64,000 bases of DNA from CALZIK01 sp945787635 (GCA_947259725.1 CAMYNM010000009.1:132781-196780), one strand, 5' to 3'. Positions 10,501 through 18,621 are shown, counted from the stretch's first letter. The notes: generated by a model from the letters alone, not told the origin. A program made the numbers and translations.

Positions 10501-11354
10501 TCGAGCCGGCTGGCGTTGTCCACAGCGATCGGAAGGGTCTGCACGCTGTTCTTGCCGAATGCCATCGTCGAGAGCGTGTTGAGCAGATTTCCGGCGGCGT
10601 CGAAAGCGGTGACCGTGGCCGTGGTCTCGTCAATGTCCATGAGGCCGACCGAGACGACCTGGGTCGGCTGGTCGAAGGTGATCTTGAGAGTGCGTGCCGC
10701 CTGGTCGTCGTCGGGGTCGCTCGAGTCGGCGTCTTCCGAGACGATCAGGATCTTTCCAAGAGGAAGAGCGTTTTCGCCCGGAAGGCCGGGTGCGCCGGCG
10801 GCTCCAACACCCGGGCCGCCGAAACCCTCATTGGGACTTCCGAGGTCGAAGTCACCACCCGTGGGCGCCGAGCTGTCGAAGATCATCGCGGGGTGATTGG
10901 CCGGATCGTCGGTGGTGACGGAGATGCCGAAGCCGGCGAACTCGCTGTCGATGACTTGACCGCGAGCGAGAGCGCCACCGGCGGCATCGGTCTCGAAGTC
11001 CATGGTCGGCAGGCAGAGCCCACTGCTTGCCAGGCCGAGCGGTCGGTTCGCGAAGAAGCGGACGAAACCGTCGAGGCGACTAACCTCGGCACGTTGGCTC
11101 GACGTCAGCTCAGCGCCGACGGAGCGGATGATTCCTAACTCGTGGGTCACGGTGCCGCCGACCGACTCGACAATCTCGACGGCGGTGGCGAGGTCGGTGG
11201 CCTGGACCAGAGTTGTCTGAGCCAACTCGGCTCCGGTGCTCGCCGAGAGTGGAGTCCCGAAGGCGAGCATCGCTGCGAGCAGAAGAGCTAGCAAGCCGAG
11301 TTCTGCCGCGGCCGGCATGGCTCGAAGTTGAAGGGTCGTGGACTGATTCTTCAT
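7581..11354 (-). CDS. secreted subtilisin-like (S8) protease with three beta-sandwich domains and C-terminal FLWSDG repeats
   Basis: A 1,257-residue exported protease. Start ATG 11354 has GGGAG nine bases upstream and a signal peptide; the GTG at 11375 lies beyond that site. After an N-terminal region of about 300 residues come three related ~155-residue beta-sandwich domains (about 310-470, 483-640, 655-810), each with NNDG/NDGS..W near the start and RFRVTxYYGG near the end. The catalytic domain follows: Asp852 (AVLDTG), His891 (GHGTHV) and Ser1085 (SGTSQA). The C-terminus is nine hexapeptides (FLWSDG x8, then YLWSDN). The triad is complete, so it should be active outside the cell; the sandwich domains resemble binding modules. 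The same module ends the multihaem cytochrome at 58 kb. Confidence 0.93.
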   Translation of the reverse strand: MKNQSTTLQLRAMPAAAELGLLALLLAAMLAFGTPLSASTGAELAQTTLVQATDLATAVEIVESVGGTVTHELGIIRSVGAELTSSQRAEVSRLDGFVRFFANRPLGLASSGLCLPTMDFETDAAGGALARGQVIDSEFAGFGISVTTDDPANHPAMIFDSSAPTGGDFDLGSPNEGFGGPGVGAAGAPGLPGENALPLGKILIVSEDADSSDPDDDQAARTLKITFDQPTQVVSVGLMDIDETTATVTAFDAAGNLLNTLSTMAFGKNSVQTLPIAVDNASRLEIFFPSAGGVTAIDLCEDPAMSALAVRDEFNASAFNGNDGSVNWIGSWIEDDPEFGGQGPATGQVRVTSGELRLDDQPDTGGYPGAARLVDLTNAVSAELSFDFRTSAGLDTSDAVEVSVSADGGATFTVLETLTGIAGVTSGSRTHDLAGFLSPDTMVRFRVTQYYGGGDEFMYLDNVEVSYVPTPGGAEPEPVQGMVLDLFNEPDFDNSDGAVAWATNWVENDPASSGSGPTAGRVTVTVNGLNLNDYPNTGGEPAAEREVNLSGGVTSATFSFDFSTTSGVDSSDAITVEASSNGGSSYVPLETIMGISGATTGSRSYDITGFAAANTRVRFRVTNYYGGSNESFQIDNVKVDYTGGSDADEIWEVADLFESVSFGNNDGTLNWAAVWAELGEQDGPWGGDVIVNTWGFSQGLLVSSGSMGAERAVDLSGLTNANLAIDYRADLDHGNEFVSVQMSGDGGESWTEIGRMKGPDQGTGVQHLSSDVSSYLSGQTMVRLLSSESMGGGDWVAVREIHISGTYAVTPDPSTDANSSQAPYTNFPALIGADQVHSEGITGFGVSVAVLDTGLWPWQSLLMDSQGLPKFGVRYDAITNQVQYGSDRFGHGTHVSSVILNSEQGLGGGGRYNGVAPDAGFVAVKAFDDEGRGSYLNVIRGIDWVVQNKDIYNIRVLNLSFSTPPVSHYWDDPLNQAVMAAWEAGVTVVASAGNTGPDPMTVGVPGNTPYIITVGAMSDAATPVDGNDDFLASFSSAGPTAEGFVKPEIVAPGGHIFGIVDPESRLPSHHPEWLTGNSFMMSGTSQAAAVVSGVAALLLQEYPSLTPDDVKCRLMASARAAVDDSGSLAYSIFQQGAGVVNAYDAVHSTTSGCANNGLDLGADLAGISHFRGRANRDVDGNYYIEGLAGFLWSDGFLWSDGFLWSDGFLWSDGFLWSDGFLWSDGFLWSDGFLWSDGYLWSDNLTEAASVNDWVEQE
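7626..7787 (-). repeat. nine tandem 18-bp units encoding FLWSDG
   Basis: The sequence CTCCA recurs exactly every 18 bases from 7633 to 7777. Translated on the minus strand these are eight FLWSDG units and one YLWSDN unit inside the S8 protease reading frame. Units differ only at silent or near-silent positions (GTCGCT, ATCGCT, GTCACT), which suggests recent expansion or gene conversion. Length is always a multiple of three, so copy-number change would keep the frame. Confidence 0.95.
8934..10425 (-). repeat. three tandem copies of a ~155-residue beta-sandwich domain
   Basis: Within the protease gene the approximate copies are 9950-10425, 9430-9910 and 8934-9400. Each has an aromatic opening (W after NDG), a block DxGxxxAxRxVDLS, an alternating hydrophobic region FDFxTSxxxDxSD, and a closing block RFRVTxYYGG...DNV. 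The third copy is the most diverged (it lacks YYGG). Recognition is by eye; the fold call as a jelly-roll or CBM/MAM-like module is an inference. Confidence 0.75.
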
Positions 11355-11728
11355 AGTTGATCGCTCCCGGCGCACCTAGCTCCGCGCGTTCTTAGATCAA
11401 GGTCTGTACCATCCGGGCATGCACAAACCTGTATGTGCAGTGTCGCCAACCAGGCCGAAGATGAGCCTGAGCGGGAGCTGTAAGAGGTTTATTTTGAGTC
11501 AGTTATAGGACTTACGCGCTGGTCGCGGATTGGCTGCCAGCTGAAGAAAAACTGAAGCTCGAAAGGTACCTGGCTCCCGGGGTCTCCAAAAAAACGGTGG
11601 CTGAGATAAATAATGACGCAGCAAGACGGGAAGAGATAGGCTCGACTTCAGCGGCTCTCACCGGGCCCCGTGCTATCTTTTTTCGCCTCAGCGCCGACCC
11701 TCCAAATCCGACAACAAGGGAGTTCAAA
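11355..11728. other. divergent intergenic region
   Basis: This 374-base stretch separates the protease (leftward) and the DUF1579 gene (rightward). It is more AT-rich than the flanking coding sequence, as expected for promoters. A small inverted repeat, TGCACA / TGTGCA with an 8-base spacer, lies at 11420-11439, about 66 bases upstream of the protease start, and could be an operator; six-base arms are weak evidence. An open frame from 11597 running into the DUF1579 gene lacks a credible start signal. Confidence 0.35.
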
Positions 11729-12238
11729 ATGGGCGACACAGATCCTGCGGCCACCGAGCCGGCACCCGCGACGACGCCGGAGCACGACAAGTTGAAGCCC
11801 TTCGAGGGCAAGTTCCGGTCGGAGGTCAAGATGTGGATGGGACCGGGCGAGCCCATGATCTCGACCGGAACCATGGTCAGCGAGTTCGACCTGGGCGGCC
11901 GATTTCTACGCCAGACCTACACCGGCGATCCCAACGAAGGCCCGTTCCCGAGTTTCGAGGGGCGGGGCTACTGGGGCTACAACAACGTCTCCAAGAGATT
12001 CGAGGGGTTCTGGATCGACAACGCCTCGACGATGATGCAAACGGAGACCGGCGAGGTCGATGATTCGGGGAAGACCTGGACGATGGTCGGCGAGATGCCC
12101 AATCCCAAGACCGGCAAGACGATGAGCAAGCGCTCGGTGATCACCGTTGAAGACGACGATCACCACACGATGGAGATGTACTTCGATTCCGGCGAGGGCG
12201 AGGTCAAGGCGATGGAGATCAACTACGAGCGGGCGTAG
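11729..12238 (+). CDS. DUF1579 family protein
   Basis: A 169-residue soluble protein matching the DUF1579 pattern: an N-terminal HDKLKPFEGKF block, TGTMVSEFDLGGRFL, then GRGYWGYNNVSKRFEGFWID and paired beta strands ending in MEMYF. These are small lipocalin-like barrels of unknown function, frequent in Acidobacteriota and Planctomycetota. ATG 11729 is preceded by AAGGGAG at good spacing, whereas the longer frame from 11597 has none. No signal peptide. It is convergent with the copper oxidase gene, 6 bases apart. Confidence 0.85.
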   Translation: MGDTDPAATEPAPATTPEHDKLKPFEGKFRSEVKMWMGPGEPMISTGTMVSEFDLGGRFLRQTYTGDPNEGPFPSFEGRGYWGYNNVSKRFEGFWIDNASTMMQTETGEVDDSGKTWTMVGEMPNPKTGKTMSKRSVITVEDDDHHTMEMYFDSGEGEVKAMEINYERA

Positions 12239-12244
12239 GACCCG

Positions 12245-13768
12245 TCACTCGGTCGGCGCCTGCTCGAGGTGGACCATCTTCGCCCTGGACACCGCGCCGC
12301 GGTCATTGAGCAGATACAGCATGTAGTAGCCGGGCGGCGCCAGGTTGGGGTTGTCCGGCAGCTCCAGATCCATCCGCTTGGCGCCCCGCCAGGCGAACTC
12401 GAGCGACACGTAGCGCTGTTCCATGTTGACGGAGTGCGTCACGGCGCCGGGCCTCAGCAGGACCGCCTTTTCGATTCGCTTTGCCTGCTTCGCCTTGATT
12501 CGAATCGTCTGGCCGTAGTAGCTCGCCTCGGGAGCCTTCTTGATCACCGGACGGGCACCGCGAAACAGGTAGGGCGGCTCGTAGATCTCGGCTCGGGCGC
12601 CGCTGCCGGTCAGCCCGCTCGGGTCGTCGTCCTGTCCCGCCGAAAGCACTCGCCCGTCGGGTAGGACGACCGCGGTCGAGTGGTACATGCGGCCCCAGGC
12701 CTGCCGGGGCAGGACCCGCCAGATATTTGTTTCGGGATCGTAGAGCTCGGGCAGATGGATCGGTTGGTCGTAGAGGTCGTGATGGCCGCCGCCGACCAAG
12801 AGCACCGTGCCGTCCGGCAGGATCACCGCGTTGGCGTGGGCCCGCGGGTAGCGCATCGGTCGAGTGAATTGCCATTTTGGATCATCGTGTTTGAAGCTGA
12901 TCCGCTCACAGGTGTCGGTTGGCAAGGTCTCGATCTTCTTGCGAGATGTGAAGCCGCCGCAGGTCATGATCTCGTCAACCGTTCCGGGCACCAGCCAGCT
13001 CGTGCCCTGGAACCTTGGCTCCCGAAGCTGAGTGCGGGTCACGGGCGTCCAGGTGCGCGCTTCCGGGTCGAGCAGGAGAGTGCGGTCCTCGGGGCCGACC
13101 TTGGCCACCCGGCCGTCCGAGAGCAAGTGCACCCGTGGATACGGATCCATGCCTTGCTCGGCGCCTCGGAGTATTTCGAGCGAATCGTCGCGCGGATCGA
13201 ACACCTCGACGAGGGCGTTGCGCTGGCAGGCGGCGTCTTCTCCGGCGAAGATCAGTACCCGTCCGTCGCCCAGGGTGAGATTGCTCGGGTAGTACCGTCC
13301 GCGCTTCATGTCCGGTCCCGAGCTCCACACGCCCGTCCAGGGGTCGAACAGATAGGTTTCGTTCGGGCCCTGGATGTCGCAGCTTGCTCCCTGAACCCAG
13401 CCACCGGCCACGAACACCCGCCCGTCCTCGAGCACCGTGTGACCGCTGCAGAAAAAGTCGTTGTAGAAGTTGAAGGGAAAGTGGAATCGGTCTTTGTCAG
13501 GATTCCAGACCGCGCCCTTGCTCCCCGGGTGCTCCTCGTAGAAGTTGCTGTAGGTGAACTGCAGGACTTCTCCCGTGGGCAGGACGATCGAATGGATCGC
13601 GACCACCGGCCAGTTTCTGGGAGCCACCCAGCGGCCTACCTGCGACGGCGAGGAGGCAAAGCCGGGGACGGCCTGGAGCAGGCTGAGACCGACGCAGGTG
13701 GCAAGAACTAGAGAGACGCAGCCGAGAAAACCCTGAATCCTTCGACTCCCGATGCGGCCCTGTCTCAA
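12245..13768 (-). CDS. secreted copper-radical oxidase (galactose/glyoxal oxidase family, kelch propeller)
   Basis: A 507-residue exported protein. Repeated LPDGxVLxxGG blocks show a seven-bladed kelch propeller followed by a C-terminal DUF1929-like domain. The active-site residues of the copper-radical oxidases can be matched: Cys107 (FCSGH) and Tyr160 (RYYPS) as the Cys-Tyr cofactor pair, Tyr362-His363 (MYHS) and His445 (VTHS) as copper ligands. It should oxidise an alcohol or aldehyde to aldehyde or acid with O2, releasing H2O2. Start chosen at TTG 13768 because AAGGAAGG lies six bases before it; a longer GTG start at 13807 has no such site. The N-terminus is a signal peptide ending near GFASS. 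Substrate unknown. Confidence 0.85.
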   Translation of the reverse strand: MRQGRIGSRRIQGFLGCVSLVLATCVGLSLLQAVPGFASSPSQVGRWVAPRNWPVVAIHSIVLPTGEVLQFTYSNFYEEHPGSKGAVWNPDKDRFHFPFNFYNDFFCSGHTVLEDGRVFVAGGWVQGASCDIQGPNETYLFDPWTGVWSSGPDMKRGRYYPSNLTLGDGRVLIFAGEDAACQRNALVEVFDPRDDSLEILRGAEQGMDPYPRVHLLSDGRVAKVGPEDRTLLLDPEARTWTPVTRTQLREPRFQGTSWLVPGTVDEIMTCGGFTSRKKIETLPTDTCERISFKHDDPKWQFTRPMRYPRAHANAVILPDGTVLLVGGGHHDLYDQPIHLPELYDPETNIWRVLPRQAWGRMYHSTAVVLPDGRVLSAGQDDDPSGLTGSGARAEIYEPPYLFRGARPVIKKAPEASYYGQTIRIKAKQAKRIEKAVLLRPGAVTHSVNMEQRYVSLEFAWRGAKRMDLELPDNPNLAPPGYYMLYLLNDRGAVSRAKMVHLEQAPTE

Positions 13769-13886
13769 CTCACACCTTCCTTTTTGACGCGAGGATGCAA
13801 CACCCACTGCCCGGTTGTTACCTCGCTCCCTGGTTCGCAGGGCACAAGAATCCTAGCACGCTTGTAGAAAAGCCGAGCCTTCCCTT

Positions 13887-13920
13887 CTCGGGGGAGGGCG
13901 CCAATCGGCCCACCCCCGAG
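13887..13920 (+). other. GC-rich hairpin in the 5' leader of the CBS gene
   Basis: CTCGGGGG (13887-13894) pairs with CCCCCGAG (13913-13920), extended by GGG/CCC across one A-A mismatch, around a 10-base loop. It lies 65 bases before the CBS-protein start and about 120 bases upstream of the divergent oxidase. No T-run follows, so it is unlikely to be a plain terminator; it may be a leader structure or an operator. Confidence 0.4.
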
Positions 13921-13985
13921 GGTGGTGAGGTGCAGTGCGGTTTTGGGTACCGTTACAATCAGGAGTCAGACACTGGAGGATGACC

Positions 13986-14480
13986 ATGACGAACACCGCG
14001 ACCGTGCGAATGATCAACGCTCGCGACCTGATGAACCCCGAGGTCCTGACCGTTGACGCGAAGATGACTGTGCGCGAACTGGCCTCGTTTCTCCTGGACA
14101 ACCAGATCAGCGGCGCTCCGGTTGCGGCCGAAGACGGCGCCCTGGTGGGGGTCGTCTCGTTCGCCGACATCGCCGCTTCCGCGAGCCGGGACGCCGGCGT
14201 CGCAACCGATCAGCGCAACCCGGGCTTCTACTTGAAGGACCTGCAAGAGACGTACAGCGAAGAGGATTTTCGGAGCTTCCACATCGAGGAGCCCGATCGC
14301 CGGGTCGAGGAGATCATGACGCCGACGGTCTACTCGGTGGACGTCGAGGATCCCGTAGCTACCGTGGCGTCGATGATGCTCGACGGGCATTTGCATCGGC
14401 TTCTGGTCACCGAGGAGGGCCAGCCGGTCGGCATCGTTTCGACCTCGGATCTGCTGGGCCTCCTGATCGACGAAGGCTAG
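13986..14480 (+). CDS. CBS-domain pair protein
   Basis: A 164-residue protein made almost wholly of two CBS motifs: ARDLMNPEVLTVDAKMTVRELASFL in the first and VEEIMTPTVYSVDVEDPVATVASMML in the second, each followed by GxPVxxxxxLVGVVSFxDI-type strands. Stand-alone CBS pairs bind adenosine nucleotides and sense energy state. The start is ATG 13986, with GGAGGA five bases upstream; an ATG at 13980 overlaps that site. The two motifs are separated by a ~45-residue linker. It is convergent with the DUF255 gene. Confidence 0.9.
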   Translation: MTNTATVRMINARDLMNPEVLTVDAKMTVRELASFLLDNQISGAPVAAEDGALVGVVSFADIAASASRDAGVATDQRNPGFYLKDLQETYSEEDFRSFHIEEPDRRVEEIMTPTVYSVDVEDPVATVASMMLDGHLHRLLVTEEGQPVGIVSTSDLLGLLIDEG

Positions 14481-14487
14481 CGGGACA

Positions 14488-16968
14488 CTAGCCCGCCGGT
14501 CCCACGCCGCGGAGCGGTCCGGGCGCCGGCACCTCGAGCAGCAGATCCTCCGGCCGCAAGCACCTCTGGTCGTCGCAGGCCTGCACGGTCAGGCGCAACC
14601 TCGCGACGCGAGGTCGTTCCGGGCGCGTGGCGGTCAGCTCGGCTCGGATCACGGCGCTTCCCGCGAACACCGCCAGTGGTTCGGCCTGAAAGCCCAGGGT
14701 GATGCGTAAGGGCTCCGGATAGCGTACCTCTACCAGCTTCCAGCCGACGCCGTTGTCTCCACCGCCGGGAGCAAGGCTCTCGATGCTCAAACGAGTTGGT
14801 ACCAGAGTGTCCTGGAGGGGTCGATCCGAGTTGACGTGCCAGCCCTCCGCGAAGGACAGCTCGATGGTCAGAGGATGAGTGGATTCTTCCACCCTCCCGA
14901 GCGACGCTCGGGCGCGAACCGCCCCACGCGCCGCGTAGCCGAGCGCACCGGCGTAGCCGTTGCGGAGTTGCTCAGCCGCCAGCAGCATGTAGGCGAAGGC
15001 GGTCGGCTGTCGGCGGACGAGACCGGAGAACGCCGCGAGGGCGGCCTGGGCCTTCTGCTCGAAAGCGATCACGCCGGTTCGCTCGGCGAGCATGGCGAGC
15101 GCGCGGACCGCGACCGAGTTGCCCGACGGGATGGCGCCGTCGGTGGGGCTTTTGGGCCGTACCGGAAGCCGCCCGCCGTGGTCGTCCTCTCCCAGGAAGA
15201 AGCCCCCTGCGGCGTCATCCCAGAAACGCGCGATCATGACGTCCGCGACGGATCGGCTCCGTTCCAGCCAACCCGTCTCGGTGGTGACGTCGTAGAGCGT
15301 CACCAGAGCTTCGAGCAGGTAGGCGTAGTCGTTGAGGGTCGCTTCCACCGAGGAGCTCCCTTCGAGGTGGGCGCGCCATAGGCGTCCGTCGTCGCGGCGG
15401 TTGCTCCGCCACAGGAAATCGGCAGCTGTGCGGGCGGCCTCCGAGTAACGCGACTCCTCGAGGTCCTCGCCGGCGCGCGCCAGGGTGGTGATCATCATCG
15501 CGTTCCAGGCGGTCACGATCTTGTCGTCGCGAATAGGATGGATTCTTTCCTCTCGCACCTGGTAGAGGCGCTCCCTGATGCGGTCGAGGCGCGCGGTGAG
15601 CTGCTCGAGCGGCAGCTTCGAGGCCTCCGCGACTTCGGAGAGGGGAGTCGGCAAGAAGAGAATGTTCTTGCCTTCGAAATTGCCCTCATCGCTCATGCCG
15701 AATAGCTGGATGGCCAGCTCGGCGTCCCCGGGAGCCAGAGCCGCCCGGACCTCAACCGGCGTCCAGACGAAGAACTCGCCTTCTCGCCCCTCGCTGTCGG
15801 CGTCGGTTGCGGAGAAGAACGCGCCCGCCGGCGAGGTCAGGTCGCGCAGCACGTAATCCAGGGTCTGGCGCGCGATTCGCTCGAAGAACGGGTTACCGGT
15901 GAGCCGCCAGGCTTCGAGATAGGCGCGGGCCAGGTGCGCCTGGTTGTAGAGCATCTTCTCGAAGTGCGGCACCAACCAAACGGCGTCGGTGGAGTAACGG
16001 TGAAATCCGCCCCCGATCTGGTCGTAGATACCGCCGCGCGCCATGTTGTCGAGAGAGATCTCGACCGCCGCCAGAGCCTTGGCGTCGTCCTCGCGCAGCA
16101 CCCGGTCGAGGAGAAACAAGAGCTCGGGCTCGTGCGGAAACTTGGGCGCCGGAGAGAATCCTCCGAGCGTGTTGTCGTGGCGCGCGAGGCTCCCCTCGAC
16201 GGCGGCTGCGATCACGTTTTCGTCAATCTGGGCGGCTTCACCCGCGGCCGAGGTGACCCGGTTCACCGCGGCGGACACGTTGTCGGCTTGGGTCACGAGC
16301 TCCGGGCGTCGGTCGCGCCAGGCCGCCGAGACCTGGCCGAGGAGATCGAGAAAGGTCGCCTTCGGGTAGTAGGTGCCGCCGAAGAAGGGCTTGCCCTCTC
16401 CGGTCAGGAAGCTCGACATCGGCCAGCCGCCACGGCCGGCAAAGAGCTGCACCGCGGTCATGTAGACGTCATCAACGTCGGGACGCTGCTCGCGGTCGAC
16501 TTTGATAGCGACGAACCTCTCGTTGAGCAGCCGCGCGACTTCCTCGTCGTCGAAGCTCTCCTCTTCCATCACGTGACACCAGTGGCACGTGGAGTAGCCG
16601 ATGGAAAGGAAGATCGGCTTGTCCGCGAGGCGCGCGGTCTCGAACGCCTCCGGTCCCCACGGGTACCAGTTCACTGGATTGTGGGCGTGCTGGATCAGGT
16701 ACGGCGAGTCCTCGAGAATCAACCGGTTGAGGTAGACCGGGCTTCCGTCGGGCCGACGATGCTCGCTCCGAGGCTCGTAGCCGGGTCCTTTGGCCTCGTA
16801 TGCCGCCCAGAGCCGAGCGGCGAGCTCAGCGGGGTAGGCCATGGCGCCGGGTGGGGGATCCGGGACTGAGGAGCCCGAGGTTTCCTCGAACGAGACTCCT
16901 CCGGTCGCCGGCAGAGCCCCGCAGACCGCGGCCGCGCACAGGATCGGCAAGAGCTTCCCGGAGAACAT
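14488..16968 (-). CDS. DUF255 thioredoxin-like / six-hairpin protein with C-terminal DsbD-like domain
   Basis: 826 residues with a signal peptide. The N-terminal part is the YyaL/SSP411 thioredoxin-like domain, with HNPVNWYPWG and the CHWC motif (Cys128-Cys131) followed by MEEESF and a catalytic-looking DREQRPDVD. The middle (about 200-650) is the alpha/alpha barrel with LEAWRLTGNPFF and DNKIVTAWN-type blocks normal for the family. The last ~130 residues are extra: a beta domain with WHVNSDRP and a CDDQRC pair, resembling the N-terminal domain of DsbD. A role in redox maintenance of envelope proteins is inferred. ATG 16968 is just before the signal peptide; no strong ribosome site is seen. 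Confidence 0.85.
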   Translation of the reverse strand: MFSGKLLPILCAAAVCGALPATGGVSFEETSGSSVPDPPPGAMAYPAELAARLWAAYEAKGPGYEPRSEHRRPDGSPVYLNRLILEDSPYLIQHAHNPVNWYPWGPEAFETARLADKPIFLSIGYSTCHWCHVMEEESFDDEEVARLLNERFVAIKVDREQRPDVDDVYMTAVQLFAGRGGWPMSSFLTGEGKPFFGGTYYPKATFLDLLGQVSAAWRDRRPELVTQADNVSAAVNRVTSAAGEAAQIDENVIAAAVEGSLARHDNTLGGFSPAPKFPHEPELLFLLDRVLREDDAKALAAVEISLDNMARGGIYDQIGGGFHRYSTDAVWLVPHFEKMLYNQAHLARAYLEAWRLTGNPFFERIARQTLDYVLRDLTSPAGAFFSATDADSEGREGEFFVWTPVEVRAALAPGDAELAIQLFGMSDEGNFEGKNILFLPTPLSEVAEASKLPLEQLTARLDRIRERLYQVREERIHPIRDDKIVTAWNAMMITTLARAGEDLEESRYSEAARTAADFLWRSNRRDDGRLWRAHLEGSSSVEATLNDYAYLLEALVTLYDVTTETGWLERSRSVADVMIARFWDDAAGGFFLGEDDHGGRLPVRPKSPTDGAIPSGNSVAVRALAMLAERTGVIAFEQKAQAALAAFSGLVRRQPTAFAYMLLAAEQLRNGYAGALGYAARGAVRARASLGRVEESTHPLTIELSFAEGWHVNSDRPLQDTLVPTRLSIESLAPGGGDNGVGWKLVEVRYPEPLRITLGFQAEPLAVFAGSAVIRAELTATRPERPRVARLRLTVQACDDQRCLRPEDLLLEVPAPGPLRGVGPAG

Positions 16969-17080
16969 CGTCCGCTCAGGGTACCGGATACGGCGAGCCA
17001 CCCGTCCGGGCGGCGCGCCGGCCGCGGAGATGCTCTACGCTGAGAGCGGCGGCTACCCAAAGCCGTCCGTGAAGGAGGTG

Positions 17081-17293
17081 ATGTCCGTGTCCTTGAGAAC
17101 GTTTCACCTGATCTTCATTCTGATCGTCATCGTCACCGCCGAGCTCTTCGGCGCGCGAGAGATCTGGTACTACCAGCACACCAGAGACGTGGCGACCCTA
17201 TGGATGGGCATTCTCGCGCTGGTAGGTGGTTTGGGCCTGAGCCTCTACGCCCTCTACTTCGTGCGGAAGATGGACTCCGCCGGCGTGACCTAG
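17081..17293 (+). CDS. small two-helix membrane protein
   Basis: About 70 residues with two transmembrane helices (FHLIFILIVIVTAELFGA and LWMGILALVGGLGLSLYAL) and a short charged C-terminus. GAAGGAGG lies directly before ATG 17081, so initiation may really be at GTG 17087, which has ideal 8-base spacing; the difference is two residues. The longer open frame upstream to 16841 runs antisense to the DUF255 gene and is not supported. Function unknown; convergent with the phosphofructokinase gene. Confidence 0.7.
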   Translation: MSVSLRTFHLIFILIVIVTAELFGAREIWYYQHTRDVATLWMGILALVGGLGLSLYALYFVRKMDSAGVT

Positions 17294-17307
17294 ACAGCCG
17301 TGCCGGC

Positions 17308-18501
17308 CTACTCGCTGGTCATGATGAAGAGCGGAAGCATCTCAAAGCTTTTGTAGTAGGGCCGCAGCCGGTCGCGATTGTAGAAGCGCTCGATGTCCAC
17401 GGTCTTGGTCGTGGCGGTGACCACGTCGATCGGGACGTTGTCGTAACGCCCGTTCTTGAGCACCACCAGCCGGCCGTGGATCCCGCTCAGAATGAGGTCG
17501 AAAGCCAGATTGCCGTAGGCCATCGGAACAATCGAGTCGATGGCGTCCGGGTCCCCGGAGCGCACCAGGTACCCGAGCTTTTGGTTGATGACGTCGATCG
17601 TTTTGCCTTCGTTGAACTGCGGCGAGAGCATCTTGAGTCGGTCCGAGACCAGATCGCCGATGCCGCCCAGCTTGGCGTGGCCGTAGGCGTCCTTGACCGT
17701 GTCCTTGAAGACCATCTCGCCGCCCTCGAACATCGCACCCTCGGAGACCAGGACCACCGAGTAGCGGCTCGGATTCTCGTGACGGTCTTGGCTGAGGAGC
17801 TCGGTCAGGGCTTCGATGCTGAACTTGTGCTCGGGGATGACGCACCGGTTGGCGGCTCCTGCCATGGTCGGCAACATCGCGGTGAACCCGGCGTAGCGCC
17901 CGAACACCTCGAGCACCAGGAAGCGCTCGTGGGACCCGGCCGAGGTCCGCAGCCGGTTGGTCATTTCGATGGTGCGCGTGACGCAGGTGCTGAAGCCGAT
18001 GCAGTAGTCGGTGCCCGGAACGTCGTTGTCCATGGTCTTCGGGATGCCGATCACCTTGACCCCTTCCTGGTAGAGGCGCACGGCGTAGCTGAGCGTGTCG
18101 TCGCCACCGATAGGGATGAGGAAGTCGATTCCGAGAAACTCGAGATTCGCAAGGACTTCCTTGGTGAGGTCGTTGACCTCTTCGGTGTAGGTGTCTAGGA
18201 GATGGTTCGGAAGCTCCTCCCGCCTGACCTTGCTCGGCTGGGTTCTCGACGTGTGGAGGAAGGTGCCGCCAGTGCGCCCTGCTTTGTTGACGATCTCCTC
18301 GTTGAGTGCCAGGCAGTTTCGTGAGTGATTGGCATCGGGGTCGCGCTCGAGCTCGATCAAACCCGCCCAGCCTCGCCGGATGCCGACGACCCGGTAGCCT
18401 TCGCGTCGCGCGCGAATGGTCACCGCGCGGATGGCCGGATTCAGGCCCGGGACATCGCCTCCACCCGTCAGGATACCGATGGTTCCCTTGCTCTTCGCCA
18501 T
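17308..18501 (-). CDS. 6-phosphofructokinase, probably pyrophosphate-dependent
   Basis: 397 residues with the group-A PFK fold: ILTGGGDVPGLN at the N-terminus, IGGDDT at 131-136 and PKTMDND around 154-160. In ATP enzymes the first motif is GGDGS and the second PGTIDND. Asp135 and Lys155 here are the residues that distinguish PPi-dependent enzymes, so it likely transfers phosphate reversibly from pyrophosphate to fructose-6-phosphate in glycolysis. Start ATG 18501 has AGGAGGTG upstream; the frame continues to 18687 but without a start signal. Divergent from the YbaK gene, sharing a 120-base promoter region. Confidence 0.9.
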   Translation of the reverse strand: MAKSKGTIGILTGGGDVPGLNPAIRAVTIRARREGYRVVGIRRGWAGLIELERDPDANHSRNCLALNEEIVNKAGRTGGTFLHTSRTQPSKVRREELPNHLLDTYTEEVNDLTKEVLANLEFLGIDFLIPIGGDDTLSYAVRLYQEGVKVIGIPKTMDNDVPGTDYCIGFSTCVTRTIEMTNRLRTSAGSHERFLVLEVFGRYAGFTAMLPTMAGAANRCVIPEHKFSIEALTELLSQDRHENPSRYSVVLVSEGAMFEGGEMVFKDTVKDAYGHAKLGGIGDLVSDRLKMLSPQFNEGKTIDVINQKLGYLVRSGDPDAIDSIVPMAYGNLAFDLILSGIHGRLVVLKNGRYDNVPIDVVTATTKTVDIERFYNRDRLRPYYKSFEMLPLFIMTSE

Positions 18502-18621
18502 GGTGCTCGCCACCTCCTCGCGGTGCATTCTAGCCGGGTCGTGGGGACCACCCTCATGGGTGGGGCGCGGCTCCGGCGCCGGGAGTAGATTTGAAGACGT
18601 ACATCGAAAGCGAGGTGTCCC

